A DNA stretch of 64,000 nt from Streptomyces sp. NK08204 (GTDB taxonomy: Bacteria; Actinomycetota; Actinomycetes; Streptomycetales; Streptomycetaceae). The stretch spans positions 163,077 through 227,076 of the forward strand of contig NZ_JAINVF010000011.1 in the NCBI RefSeq assembly GCF_020400585.1. Direction: 5' to 3'. The first letter of the stretch is position 1, and each line of letters starts with the position of its first letter. Shown here piece after piece: positions 44,542 to 61,328 of this stretch. Below the pieces are notes generated by a model. The model saw only the letters and a list, made by a program, of their open reading frames with translations. It searched no databases and had not been told where the DNA came from. The position numbers and the translations under genes were made by a program.

Positions 44542-45009
44542 TCACAGCGGTACTGCAGGGTGTTCTTCGGTGGTGTCTCGTGGCGGTACGGGCCCCCCGA
44601 CGAAGCGGGCAAGCTCCTGCGCGGCACCGCGTGGCAGGCCGGCGACCGCCGTCTCCGGCAACGCGGTGATGACCGTCCGCAGCCGCGCACCGAGCTCCGG
44701 CAGCAGAGCCCAGGCCCAGCCTGGGGCACGGACGGCGGCGAGCAGCAGGTCGCCCTCGTAGAAGTAGGCCTCGAGCAGCGGCTCCTCGATCAGCAGGCGC
44801 ACGGCGAGGGGAAGGACGTAGGGCAGCGCCACCTGCTGTGAAACGAGGATGCGCAGGTCCGCGGAACCGAGTTCGCCCAAGGGCACACACCGCAGCTCGT
44901 GCACCGTGCGCACCAAATGGGTCGCGTCAGGGTCAGGAGGCATCCAGCGGGGTGGGTCCAGCTCGTCGAGCGTGCGGTCGAGGTGCAGCAGGCGGTCCAT
45001 GGGCCTCAT
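44542..45009 (-). CDS. CdiI-like immunity protein (contact-dependent inhibition type)
   Basis: The 155-residue protein reads MRPMDRLLHLDRTLDELDPPRW...LVRTVHELRCVPLGELGSADLRILVSQQVALPYVLPLAVRLL then EPLLEAYFYEGDLLLAAV. This pattern is shared by actinomycete proteins of the CdiI_2-like immunity family. No toxin or CdiA-type gene is next to it, so it is an orphan immunity gene or has another role. Starts at 45009 and 45000 are both possible, with weak ribosome sites. Confidence 0.7.
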   Translation of the reverse strand: MRPMDRLLHLDRTLDELDPPRWMPPDPDATHLVRTVHELRCVPLGELGSADLRILVSQQVALPYVLPLAVRLLIEEPLLEAYFYEGDLLLAAVRAPGWAWALLPELGARLRTVITALPETAVAGLPRGAAQELARFVGGPVPPRDTTEEHPAVPL

Positions 45010-45913
45010 TGTCACCAGACCGCTGGGTACTGTCAGGCCGTACCAGGTGGAACACCTCGCGTGCCCCATGGCGTTCAGGGCAGCGGACGATTCCCCGTCG
45101 CGTCTTGCCCTCTGCCGTGCGCCGTTGTCCGTGTCGGCGGGACTGTCCCCCCATATTCTCCGGCACCCCCTGCCCTGCACCCCTGGACGATGGGGGACGG
45201 CGGCGCAGGGAGCATGCGGCATCGGAGGGACGACGGGGCACGGCGGTGCCGTCCGGCGGGGCGAAACCGCAGGCCGGCGGCGTGTGCGCGGTAAGGGCAC
45301 GGCCGGGTGCCGCCTGGCCGAGGGGTGTACGGGGCGGATGGCCGGCCCGCGCGGGTATATGGGGGCATACACCGGCCCGGCATGGGGTACGGACGCGACC
45401 CGGCGACCCGTTGCCCAGGTGGCCGTCCGGTCGTAGGGACCCGCTGCGGCCTGGTCGGCCCCGCCGGATCGCGTAGGCCCGCGCAGCCTGGTCAGGCGCC
45501 CGGTCGGGCCCATGCCGATCAGCACGGGCCCCGTGGCCACCGGTGCGGTCAGAGCCCGGCCAACCGCTACGGACCCCGTCGAGCAGCGCGAATCCGGCAC
45601 CGTCACGCGGCGATGTCGCCGGCTCGTCGGCGGCCGGCGCCATCGGCGGGTTGCGTGGTGGTGCCGGGTCCGGAGACCAGCGCATCAGGGCGCGGCCGCC
45701 CTTGGTGGTGGAGGCCTTGCCCGCCCCACGAGCGGGTGTGCCACAGGAACTTGGGGGATCGGCCCGCATCCGCAGGTGCGGCGGTCCCGCTCTACTGGTG
45801 TCCGGCCGGTGGATGTCCGCGGTGGCGTCCCGACGGAGCGCCGCCGGTCCGGTCTCGACCCGTGTCCCACAGCCAACAGGTGGCGTACGACAAGACATTC
45901 AGGAGTGCATGAC
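45010..45913. other. Long gene-free stretch before the NRPS-cluster regulator
   Basis: About 900 bp without a gene I can support. Frames are open on both strands because of the base composition, but they read as Arg/Pro/Gly-rich strings with no domain, no consistent third-position pattern and no ribosome site. No strong hairpin or IS end was seen. It separates the debris at 42.8-45 kb from the NRPS cluster. Confidence 0.45.
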
Positions 45914-46909
45914 ATGCGGACCTCTCTTGGAATCGACTCCGTTACACGGAGTGTGTACATCGCGATGGTCGACCGGCCCGGCGCGGGGGTGGCCGAGCTG
46001 GCCGAGCAACTGAGGGAGACCGAGGAAGCGGTCCGGGACGGGCTGGAGCGGCTGTCCGCGCTGCTGCTCGTCGTTCCGGGGGACTCCGCCAGCGGCTGGC
46101 GGCCGGTCGATCCGGAGGTCGGGCTGGCGGCGATGCTCGCCCGGCAGCAGGACGAACTCGCCCGCCACCGGCTCCAGGTGGAGGGCAGCAGGCTGGAGGT
46201 GACACGGCTGCTGTCGGAGCGCGGGCGCGGCGGCCGGGAGGGCGTTCCGGACGTCGAGTGGCTGGCCGGCGCGGACGCCGTGTGGCAGCACGTCACCTCT
46301 CTCGCCAAGGAGTGCGCGCACGAATGGCTGACCGTCGGACCGGCCGAGCGGCTGGACCCGGCGGCCGTCGAGGCGAGCCGCCCGGTGGACGAGATCCTGC
46401 GGCGGCGTGGCACGCCCGCGCGCGCCATCGTGCTGGAGAGCGTCCGCAACGATCCCGAGGCGACGGAACGCCTGCGCCGGAACGAGGAGTGCGGCGGCGC
46501 CGTCCGCACCCTGCCGTCGCTGCCGGTGTGGATGATTCTCTCCGACCGCAGGCACGCCGTCGTGCCGGTCATCAGCGGCCGCAGCGTGGTCGGCGCGATG
46601 GCGTGCGGCGTCGAGTCGGTCACGGAAGCCTTCGCGACGCTGTTCACCCGGCTGTGGAAGGAAGCCCTGCCGCTCGCGGAGGCGCGCCCCCGTACCCGCG
46701 GCAACCTCTCCCTGCAGGAGCAGCACGTGCTCCAGCTGTGGGCGCAGGGGCTCACGGACGCGGCGGCGGCCCGCCGGATGGACGTCTCGCTGCGCACGGT
46801 GCGCCGGCTCTCGGAGAAGCTGACCGACCGCTTCGGTGCCCAGAGCCGGTTTCAGCTCGGCGCTCTCGCGCTCGCCAGCGGCGGCATCCGCGCCGAGGAC
46901 GTGGCCTGA
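45914..46909 (+). CDS. LuxR-type transcriptional regulator (cluster regulator)
   Basis: The 331-residue protein has an N-terminal winged-helix-like segment (VYIAMVDRPGAGVAELAEQLRETEEAVRDGLERL), a middle region predicted to be alpha/beta, and a C-terminal LuxR helix-turn-helix (LSLQEQHVLQLWAQGLTDAAAARRMDVSLRTVRRLSEKLTDRFGAQSRFQLG). This TrmB-plus-LuxR layout is frequent in Streptomyces peptide clusters. ATG 45914 has AGGAG 8 nt upstream. It converges on the NRPS with a strong terminator between, so it is a likely pathway-specific regulator. Confidence 0.85.
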   Translation: MRTSLGIDSVTRSVYIAMVDRPGAGVAELAEQLRETEEAVRDGLERLSALLLVVPGDSASGWRPVDPEVGLAAMLARQQDELARHRLQVEGSRLEVTRLLSERGRGGREGVPDVEWLAGADAVWQHVTSLAKECAHEWLTVGPAERLDPAAVEASRPVDEILRRRGTPARAIVLESVRNDPEATERLRRNEECGGAVRTLPSLPVWMILSDRRHAVVPVISGRSVVGAMACGVESVTEAFATLFTRLWKEALPLAEARPRTRGNLSLQEQHVLQLWAQGLTDAAAARRMDVSLRTVRRLSEKLTDRFGAQSRFQLGALALASGGIRAEDVA

Positions 46910-46940
46910 GCCGTCCCGCGCCCGGCGTGAACGGCGCACC

Positions 46941-46982
46941 GTGAAGGGGCCGGACCTCGGCGACGAGGTCCGGCCCCTTCAC
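46941..46982. terminator. Bidirectional hairpin terminator
   Basis: A perfect 19-bp inverted repeat (46941-46959 and 46964-46982, arms starting GTGAAGGGGCC) surrounds the tetraloop GCGA. It lies in the 92-bp gap between the convergent luxR and NRPS genes. It serves both strands; no clear T-run follows, which is common in high-GC actinomycetes. Confidence 0.88.
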
Positions 46983-47001
46983 GGCGTGGCACCGGGCGAG
47001 G

Positions 47002-55863
<8,862 letters not shown>

Positions 55864-56258
55864 CGTTCACTCCCCATCGTCAGGACAACGTCAGCGGTAC
55901 AAGCGGTTCGAGCCGTTCGAGCGGTTCACGGGCGGCACGTCGTGCGACGCCCGGCCGAAGGCGGGGCGGGGCGCCTCCAGCCGGGCCGGGGACCACGCTG
56001 CCGACGAAACCGCGGCCGCCGGCACCGAAGTCCACGACGAGCACGCTAGGACGCGCGGGCGGGCGTACCCAGTGGGCACAAATGACGCCCCGTGGGGTGG
56101 CCACAACTGCCCAGTGCCGCCCACGATCCAACGCTGGACACCATGGACGGCGTCACGAGTGGACAGCCCGGACGCCCCGACGGGGGGCGTCTTCACGGGC
56201 ACCCGGCCCGATCGCAGTGGTCGCGGCCCCATCACGGTGTCGAGAGGAAAAGCCGGTC
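55864..56258. promoter_or_regulatory. Divergent NRPS/glutamate-mutase promoter region with 9-bp tandem repeats
   Basis: The 395-bp region separates the NRPS (minus) from the precursor operon (plus). Near the NRPS start is a three-fold 9-bp tandem repeat: AGCGGTTCG, AGCCGTTCG, AGCGGTTCA (55902-55928). The rest is G/C-rich and has no frame of note. Both halves of the cluster could be controlled here, for example by the LuxR-type regulator. Confidence 0.45.
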
Positions 56259-56729
56259 GTGTACCCGCATCGCCAGCCCCCGTACAGCCCGCGCCACGCC
56301 GTCCTGACCACCATCGCCTCGGACTCACACACCTGGAACCTGCTCTTCCTGCAACTGCTGCTCGAGGAACAGGGCTGGGAGGTCACCAATCTCGGCGCGT
56401 GCGTCCCGGTCGGCGTCCTCGTCGAGGAGGCCACGGCCCGGGCTCCCGACCTCATCGTCGTCAGCACCGTCAACGGGCACGGCGCCGAGGAGGCCCCGGG
56501 CCTGGCCCGCGCGGTGCGCGCCGTGCCTGCGCTGGCCGAGGTGCCGCTCGTCGTCGGAGGCAAGCTGGACACTTCGGGCACCACTGCCCCGAGCGTCCAC
56601 ACCTCCCTCACCGACGCCGGCTTCGACGCCGTCCTGACCGGCGCGAACGCCGTCCCCGGACTGCTCGCCCTGCTCGATTCCCTGCCCGAGCACCGGCACG
56701 GAAGGTCCCACGCCGATGCCGTCCGCTGA
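56259..56729 (+). CDS. Glutamate mutase (methylaspartate mutase) small B12-binding subunit
   Basis: The 156-residue protein is a B12-binding domain: LTTIASDSHTWNLLFLQLLLEEQGWEVTNLGACVPVGVL, then DLIVVSTVNGHGAEEAPGLARAV, and PLVVGGKLDTSG. The cobalamin-ligand motif D-x-H-x2-G appears as DSHTWN: Asp and His are kept but Gly is replaced by Asn, as I recall for antibiotic-cluster homologues. With the large subunit (14-bp overlap) it makes (2S,3S)-3-methylaspartate from glutamate. The GTG start has GAGAGG upstream; the first residues are a little uncertain. Confidence 0.88.
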   Translation: MYPHRQPPYSPRHAVLTTIASDSHTWNLLFLQLLLEEQGWEVTNLGACVPVGVLVEEATARAPDLIVVSTVNGHGAEEAPGLARAVRAVPALAEVPLVVGGKLDTSGTTAPSVHTSLTDAGFDAVLTGANAVPGLLALLDSLPEHRHGRSHADAVR

Positions 56730-57999
56730 CCCCGCCCCCACCGGCGGCGCCTTCCACCGCTTCGTCACCGACGCCGCCCGGACCGGCCGCCTCGTCGTGC
56801 AGCCCCGCATGGGCTTCGCCGACCCCGCCCGGATGCGTACGGGCCTGATCGCCACCCGTGCCGCCGACGCCACCACCGTCGGCACCCTCACCCTGGACAG
56901 CTTCACCCGCGTCGGCGACTACGCCGCCGCCGCCCGCGCCGTCGCCCAGGGCCACCACCTCAACGGCTATCCGCTGGTCAGCATGCCCCTCGAAACCACC
57001 ACCGGTCTCCTCGACGGCGTCCACGGACCCGGCTTCCCCGTCCAGGTACGGCACGGCTCCGCGCGGCCCGGCCGGATCGTCGAAGCCCTCATCGCCGCCG
57101 GGCTCGACGCCACCGAGGGCGGCCCCGTCTCCTACTGCCTGCCCTACGGCCGCACCCCGCTGGCCACCTCGGTCCGCGCCTGGGCCGAGGCGTGCCGCAG
57201 GCTCGCCGCCCTGCGCGAGACCGGCATCGAACCGCACCTGGAGACCTTCGGCGGCTGCATGCTGGGCCAGCTCTGCCCGCCCTCCCTGCTCGTCGCCCTC
57301 TCCGTCCTGGAAGGCATGTTCTTCGCCCGGCACGGCCTGCGCAGCGTCTCCCTCAGTTACGCGCAGCAGACCAGCTCCGAACAGGACGAGGAGGCCGTCC
57401 ACGCACTGCGCGCCCTCGCCACCGACCACCTTTCGGAGACCTCCTGGCACGTGGTGGTCTACGCGTACATGGGCGTCTACCCGGAGACCCGGTCCGGTGC
57501 GCTGCGGCTCGTCGCTGACGCCGCCCGGCTCGCCGTGCGCACCGGCGCCGCCCGGCTCATCGTCAAGACGCCGGCGGAGTCGGCGCGCATCCCCTCCGTC
57601 GAGGAGAACGTCACCGCGCTGGAGACCGCCGCCACCGCCGCCCGCACCGTGCGGCCGGCCGCACCGCCGCCGTCCACCGGCGTCGAGGCGGAGGCCCGCT
57701 CCCTCGTCGAGGCCGTCCTGCACCTGCACGACGACCTCGGCCAGGCCCTGATCCGCGCCTTCGCCCACGGCTACCTCGACGTCCCCTTCTGCCTGCACCC
57801 CGACAACGCGGGGCGCACCCGCAGCTTCATCTCCGACCGCGGCCGGCTGGAGTGGTCCCGCACCGGATCGCTGCCGCTCGGCCGGCGCACCGCCGCTCAG
57901 CCGTCGCGGCGACTGACCTCCTCCGGACTGCTGCACGCGCTCACCCACGTCAAGAACCGCTACGACGACCCCGCCGCCCGCCTCGGCAGGGCGAGCTGA
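56716..57999 (+). CDS. Glutamate mutase (methylaspartate mutase) large subunit
   Basis: The 427-residue protein matches the catalytic subunit of glutamate mutase in antibiotic clusters. Recognisable are VQPRMGFADPARMRTGL, GYPLVSMPLETTTGLLDGVHGPGFPVQVRHGSARP, EGGPVSYCLPYGRTPLATSVRAW, LETFGGCMLGQLCPPSLLVAL and LSLSYAQQT. The TIM-barrel residues that hold glutamate (RHGS) are present. It overlaps the small-subunit gene by 14 bp. In clusters such as friulimicin and vicenistatin the pair supplies 3-methylaspartate, and that role is most likely here. Confidence 0.9.
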   Translation: MPSADPAPTGGAFHRFVTDAARTGRLVVQPRMGFADPARMRTGLIATRAADATTVGTLTLDSFTRVGDYAAAARAVAQGHHLNGYPLVSMPLETTTGLLDGVHGPGFPVQVRHGSARPGRIVEALIAAGLDATEGGPVSYCLPYGRTPLATSVRAWAEACRRLAALRETGIEPHLETFGGCMLGQLCPPSLLVALSVLEGMFFARHGLRSVSLSYAQQTSSEQDEEAVHALRALATDHLSETSWHVVVYAYMGVYPETRSGALRLVADAARLAVRTGAARLIVKTPAESARIPSVEENVTALETAATAARTVRPAAPPPSTGVEAEARSLVEAVLHLHDDLGQALIRAFAHGYLDVPFCLHPDNAGRTRSFISDRGRLEWSRTGSLPLGRRTAAQPSRRLTSSGLLHALTHVKNRYDDPAARLGRAS

Positions 58000-58084
58000 C
58001 CCGAGCGGCCCCCGCCCCGGCGCCCCTGCGCACCGGTGGCCGGTGGCCGGCCACCCCGACCGACAACGACAGGACACGACAGAC

Positions 58085-59098
58085 ATGACACTCCAGATGG
58101 ATCTCCCGCCGGTACCCGAGGCCCCCGCACTGCCCTCGCCGCTGGAACACCTGCGCGACCCGCGCACCCGCGCCGCCCTGCGCATCCAGCAGGCACTCGT
58201 GGCCGGTGCCCGCGCCGTCCTGCGCTCCGACGGCGCGGTGGAGATGGCCCATCCGGTCATCGGCCCCGTCACCGACCCGGGTTCGCGCGGCGCCAAGCAG
58301 GTCGACGTCGACTACTACGGCCACCGCTACAAGCTGATGACCAGCGCCATCCTCTACAAGCAGGCCTCGCTGCTGGCGTTCGACCGCATCTTCCTCGTCG
58401 CGCCCAACGTCCGCCTCGAACCCGTCGAGACCAGCACCACCCACCGCCACCTCGCCGAGTTCCGGCAGATCGACGTCGAGTACGCGGGCGCCACCCGCGA
58501 CGACGCCATGGACGTCGCCGAGCAGCTGGTCCGCCACGCCGTGACCACCGCCGTCGACGAGTGCGGCGATGACCTCGCCGTCCTCGGCCGCGACCCCGAC
58601 GCCCTGCGCCGCTACGTGGCCCGGCCGTTCGCCCGTGTCCCGCACGGCGAGGTCGTCGACGGCCTGCGCCGCGACGGCTACCCGCAGGCCGCCGGCACCG
58701 AGATCGAGTGGGAGGCCGAGGAGCGCATCTCCCGCCAGGCCGACGCCCCGTTCTTCATCGTCGGCTACCCCAAGGGCTCCCGCGGCTTCTACGACAAGGA
58801 GAGCCCCACCGAGCCCGGCACCCTGCTCAACTTCGACCTCATCGCCCCCGAGGGCTGCGGCGAACTGTGCAGCGGCAGCGAACGCGAGTACGACTACGCG
58901 GCCCTGGTCACCCGGATGCGGGAGACCGGCGAGAACCCCTCCAAGTACGCCTGGTACCTCGACGTCGCCCGGCACGGCATCCCCAGCAGCGCGGGCTTCG
59001 GCATCGGCCTGGAGCGCCTGACCCGCTGGGTCACCGGCCTGGACTCCGCCTGGCGGACCACCGCCTTCCCGAAGATCGCGGGGGTCGTGTCGCCGTGA
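58085..59098 (+). CDS. AsnRS-like class II synthetase without anticodon domain (probable amide-forming enzyme)
   Basis: The 337-residue protein is a class II aminoacyl-tRNA synthetase catalytic core of the AsnRS/AspRS subgroup: AHPVIGPVTDPGSRGAKQVDVDYYGHRYKLMTSAILYKQ, the motif 2 region THRHLAEFRQIDVEYAG, and motif 3 GFGIGLERLTRW. There is no OB-fold anticodon-binding domain at the N-terminus. It therefore resembles the archaeal asparagine synthetases derived from AsnRS, which amidate aspartate. It lies between glutamate mutase and coupled biosynthetic genes. I infer that it converts (3-methyl)aspartate to (3-methyl)asparagine, or activates an amino acid for another transfer. The stop overlaps the next start (GTGA). 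Confidence 0.82.
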   Translation: MTLQMDLPPVPEAPALPSPLEHLRDPRTRAALRIQQALVAGARAVLRSDGAVEMAHPVIGPVTDPGSRGAKQVDVDYYGHRYKLMTSAILYKQASLLAFDRIFLVAPNVRLEPVETSTTHRHLAEFRQIDVEYAGATRDDAMDVAEQLVRHAVTTAVDECGDDLAVLGRDPDALRRYVARPFARVPHGEVVDGLRRDGYPQAAGTEIEWEAEERISRQADAPFFIVGYPKGSRGFYDKESPTEPGTLLNFDLIAPEGCGELCSGSEREYDYAALVTRMRETGENPSKYAWYLDVARHGIPSSAGFGIGLERLTRWVTGLDSAWRTTAFPKIAGVVSP

Positions 59099-60321
59099 TC
59101 CAGCTGACCGCACCCGGCGTGCCCGAGGACACCGTCCGCGCCCGGGCCCGCGACGGCGCCGCCGCCGTCTTCCCACCCCTGGACAGCTACGGCACCGCCG
59201 TCTTCGGTGCCGCCCCCGAACCCGCCGGCGACGAGATCGACGCGCTGCGCCTGGCCCCGCCCGTCTTCATGCCGGGCCGCCTCGCCAAGCTCATCGACCT
59301 GGGCCGCGAACCCCTTTACTCCGACGTCCGCCTCGACACCGCCCTCGGCGGCTTCGCCGCCCCGCTCCCGGTCTACCTGTCGGCGCTCGGTTCCACCCGT
59401 GTCGCCGGCACCAGCCTCGCCCTCAGCCGCCAGGCCGGACGGCTCGGCATCCCCATGGTGATCGGCGAGAACGTCGCCCCCATGAACGGCTTCCGTGCGG
59501 GCGGCGACGGCCACCGCAAGGGCCTGCTGGAACGCATCCAGGCCTACTGCGAGGAACTCCCCGACGGCGTCGGCGGCATCTGTGTCCAGCAGAGCACCGA
59601 GGACGCCGACTCCGAGGTGTGGAACCACGTCTACAGCGACCCCGCCGTCACCGAGCTCCTCACCTCCGGCCGCCTCGGCTTCGAACTCAAGGTCGGCCAG
59701 GGCGCCAAGCCCGGCCTCGGCGGCCTCACCATGATCAGCGAGGCGGTCGCGGCCGACCTCGCCGGACAGTACGCCGTCGAACGGCTCGGCCCCGGCACCT
59801 CCTCGATCCTGCGCTGCGCGAGCCCCGGCACCTTCACCGACGAGATCTTCCGCCGGCAGATCCAGCTCATGCGCAACAACTACCCGCGCGCCCGCTGCTG
59901 GGTGAAGCTCTTCCCCGGCCGCGACGTCGGCCACGCCGCCGCCGTCGCCTGGGACGCCGGCGCCGACGCCGTCGCCGTCGACGGCGCCGAGGGCGGCACC
60001 GGCTGGGCCCCGACCGGCTTCCTCGGCCACGTCGGACTGCCCCTCGCCGAATGCCTGCGCCGTGTCGACCCCGCCGGCCGGACCCTCCTCGCCAGCGGAC
60101 GCGTCTGGGACGGCATCCGTGCCGTGAAGCTGCTCGCCCTCGGCGCCCGCGGCGTCGGTCTCGGCCGCGCCGCCCTGATCGCCGCCGACGAGGACCCCGA
60201 GCACGGACTCGAACGTCTGCTGGAGGCCATGGCACTGGAACTGCGCATGGCCGTCAGCGCGCTGGGCCGCTACGCGGCGCAGGAGACCGGCCCCGAAGAC
60301 CTGTGGGAGCCCCGGTCATGA
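59095..60321 (+). CDS. Glutamate-synthase-like FMN enzyme
   Basis: The 408-residue protein is the FMN-binding TIM barrel of the glutamate synthase/IMP dehydrogenase superfamily. It has PVYLSALGSTRVAGTSLALSRQAGRLGIPMVIGEN, FELKVGQGAKPGLGG (compare the GltB loop), DAVAVDGAEGGTGWAPTGFLGH and LGARGVGLGRAAL. I see no Cys cluster for a 3Fe-4S centre and no glutaminase domain, so it is not a complete glutamate synthase. It is coupled to both neighbours (GTGA, ATGA). It may reduce, oxidise or aminate a precursor, but the reaction is not known to me. Confidence 0.8.
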   Translation: MIQLTAPGVPEDTVRARARDGAAAVFPPLDSYGTAVFGAAPEPAGDEIDALRLAPPVFMPGRLAKLIDLGREPLYSDVRLDTALGGFAAPLPVYLSALGSTRVAGTSLALSRQAGRLGIPMVIGENVAPMNGFRAGGDGHRKGLLERIQAYCEELPDGVGGICVQQSTEDADSEVWNHVYSDPAVTELLTSGRLGFELKVGQGAKPGLGGLTMISEAVAADLAGQYAVERLGPGTSSILRCASPGTFTDEIFRRQIQLMRNNYPRARCWVKLFPGRDVGHAAAVAWDAGADAVAVDGAEGGTGWAPTGFLGHVGLPLAECLRRVDPAGRTLLASGRVWDGIRAVKLLALGARGVGLGRAALIAADEDPEHGLERLLEAMALELRMAVSALGRYAAQETGPEDLWEPRS

Positions 60322-61265
60322 TCTACGAGCACACCTACGAGCTGGTCACCGACGACGTCTTCGTCCTGCTGCCCCGGCTGGTGCCCGGCTCGGACGTCTT
60401 CCTGAAGATCGAGGGCCTCAACCCGGCCGGCTCCGTCAAGCTCAAGACCGCGCTGAGCCTCATCGAGGACGCGGAGCACCGCGGTGTCCTCACGCCGGGC
60501 GCCCGCGTCATCGAGTCCTCCTCCGGAAACCTCGGTATCGCCCTCAGCTCCATCTGCGCCACCAAGGGCTACCGCTTCACCTGCGTCGTCGACCCGAACA
60601 CCAACGCCACCAGCATCGGTCACATGCGTGCCCTGGGGGCCGAGGTGGTCGTCGTCGACACCGTCGACGCCAACGGCGGCTTCCTCCAGTCCCGCATCGC
60701 CCACATCCGGCGCCACATCGCGGCGGACCCGTCCGTGGTCTGGCTCAACCAGTACGCCAACCCGGCCAACCCGCGGGCCCACTACGAACAGACGGCGCGC
60801 ACCCTGCTCAAGGAGGTCCAGCACCTCGACTACCTGTTCATCGGCGTCGGCTCCACCGGCACGTTCGTCGGCTGCGCGCAGTTCCTGCGCGAATTCTCGC
60901 CGCACACGCGGATCGTCGCCGTCGACGCCCTCGGCTCCGTCATCCTCGGCGCCGCACCCGGCCCGCGGCGCATCCCCGGACTGGGCGCCAGCCGTACCCC
61001 CGAGCTGTTCGAACCCGGCCTCGCCGACGACGTGGTACTGGTCGCCGAGGAGGACGCCATACGCGAGTGCCGGCTGCTGGCCCGCACCCACGGTCTGCTC
61101 ACCGGCGGCTCCACCGGCTCGATCCTGGCCGCCGTCCGCCGCCGGGCCGACACCATCCCGGCCGGCTCCCGCATCGCCGCGATCTCTCCCGACCTCGGCG
61201 AGCGCTACCTCGGCACGGTCTACAACGACGACTGGGTCGAGCGGAACTTCGGCGTCCTCACCTGA
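60318..61265 (+). CDS. sbnA: 2,3-Diaminopropionate biosynthesis protein SbnA
   Basis: The 315-residue PLP enzyme of the cysteine synthase fold has the PLP-lysine segment LNPAGSVKLKTAL, IESSSGNLGIALS, and the phosphate-binding GVGSTGTFVG. This is the pattern of N-(2-amino-2-carboxyethyl)-L-glutamate synthase, which joins O-phosphoserine and glutamate. With SbnB it makes L-2,3-diaminopropionate. The ATG overlaps the previous stop (ATGA) and SbnB follows after 63 bp. Confidence 0.92.
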   Translation: MIYEHTYELVTDDVFVLLPRLVPGSDVFLKIEGLNPAGSVKLKTALSLIEDAEHRGVLTPGARVIESSSGNLGIALSSICATKGYRFTCVVDPNTNATSIGHMRALGAEVVVVDTVDANGGFLQSRIAHIRRHIAADPSVVWLNQYANPANPRAHYEQTARTLLKEVQHLDYLFIGVGSTGTFVGCAQFLREFSPHTRIVAVDALGSVILGAAPGPRRIPGLGASRTPELFEPGLADDVVLVAEEDAIRECRLLARTHGLLTGGSTGSILAAVRRRADTIPAGSRIAAISPDLGERYLGTVYNDDWVERNFGVLT

Positions 61266-61328
61266 TCCCGCCCACTCCCCCGCCCTGCCCGTCAACCAGC
61301 TCCGTCCAGCCGCGAAAGGCAACCACCG

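Noticed and set aside
44542..45913. Complete contact-dependent inhibition system
   Set aside because: Only the immunity-like gene is present; no CdiA/CdiB or polymorphic toxin is encoded within several kb.
56040..56120. Inverted repeat CAGTGGGCA / TGCCCAGTG in the divergent NRPS promoter region
   Set aside because: The arms are not truly complementary (one central mismatch) and lie 40 bp apart in G/C-rich sequence, which is not convincing as an operator.
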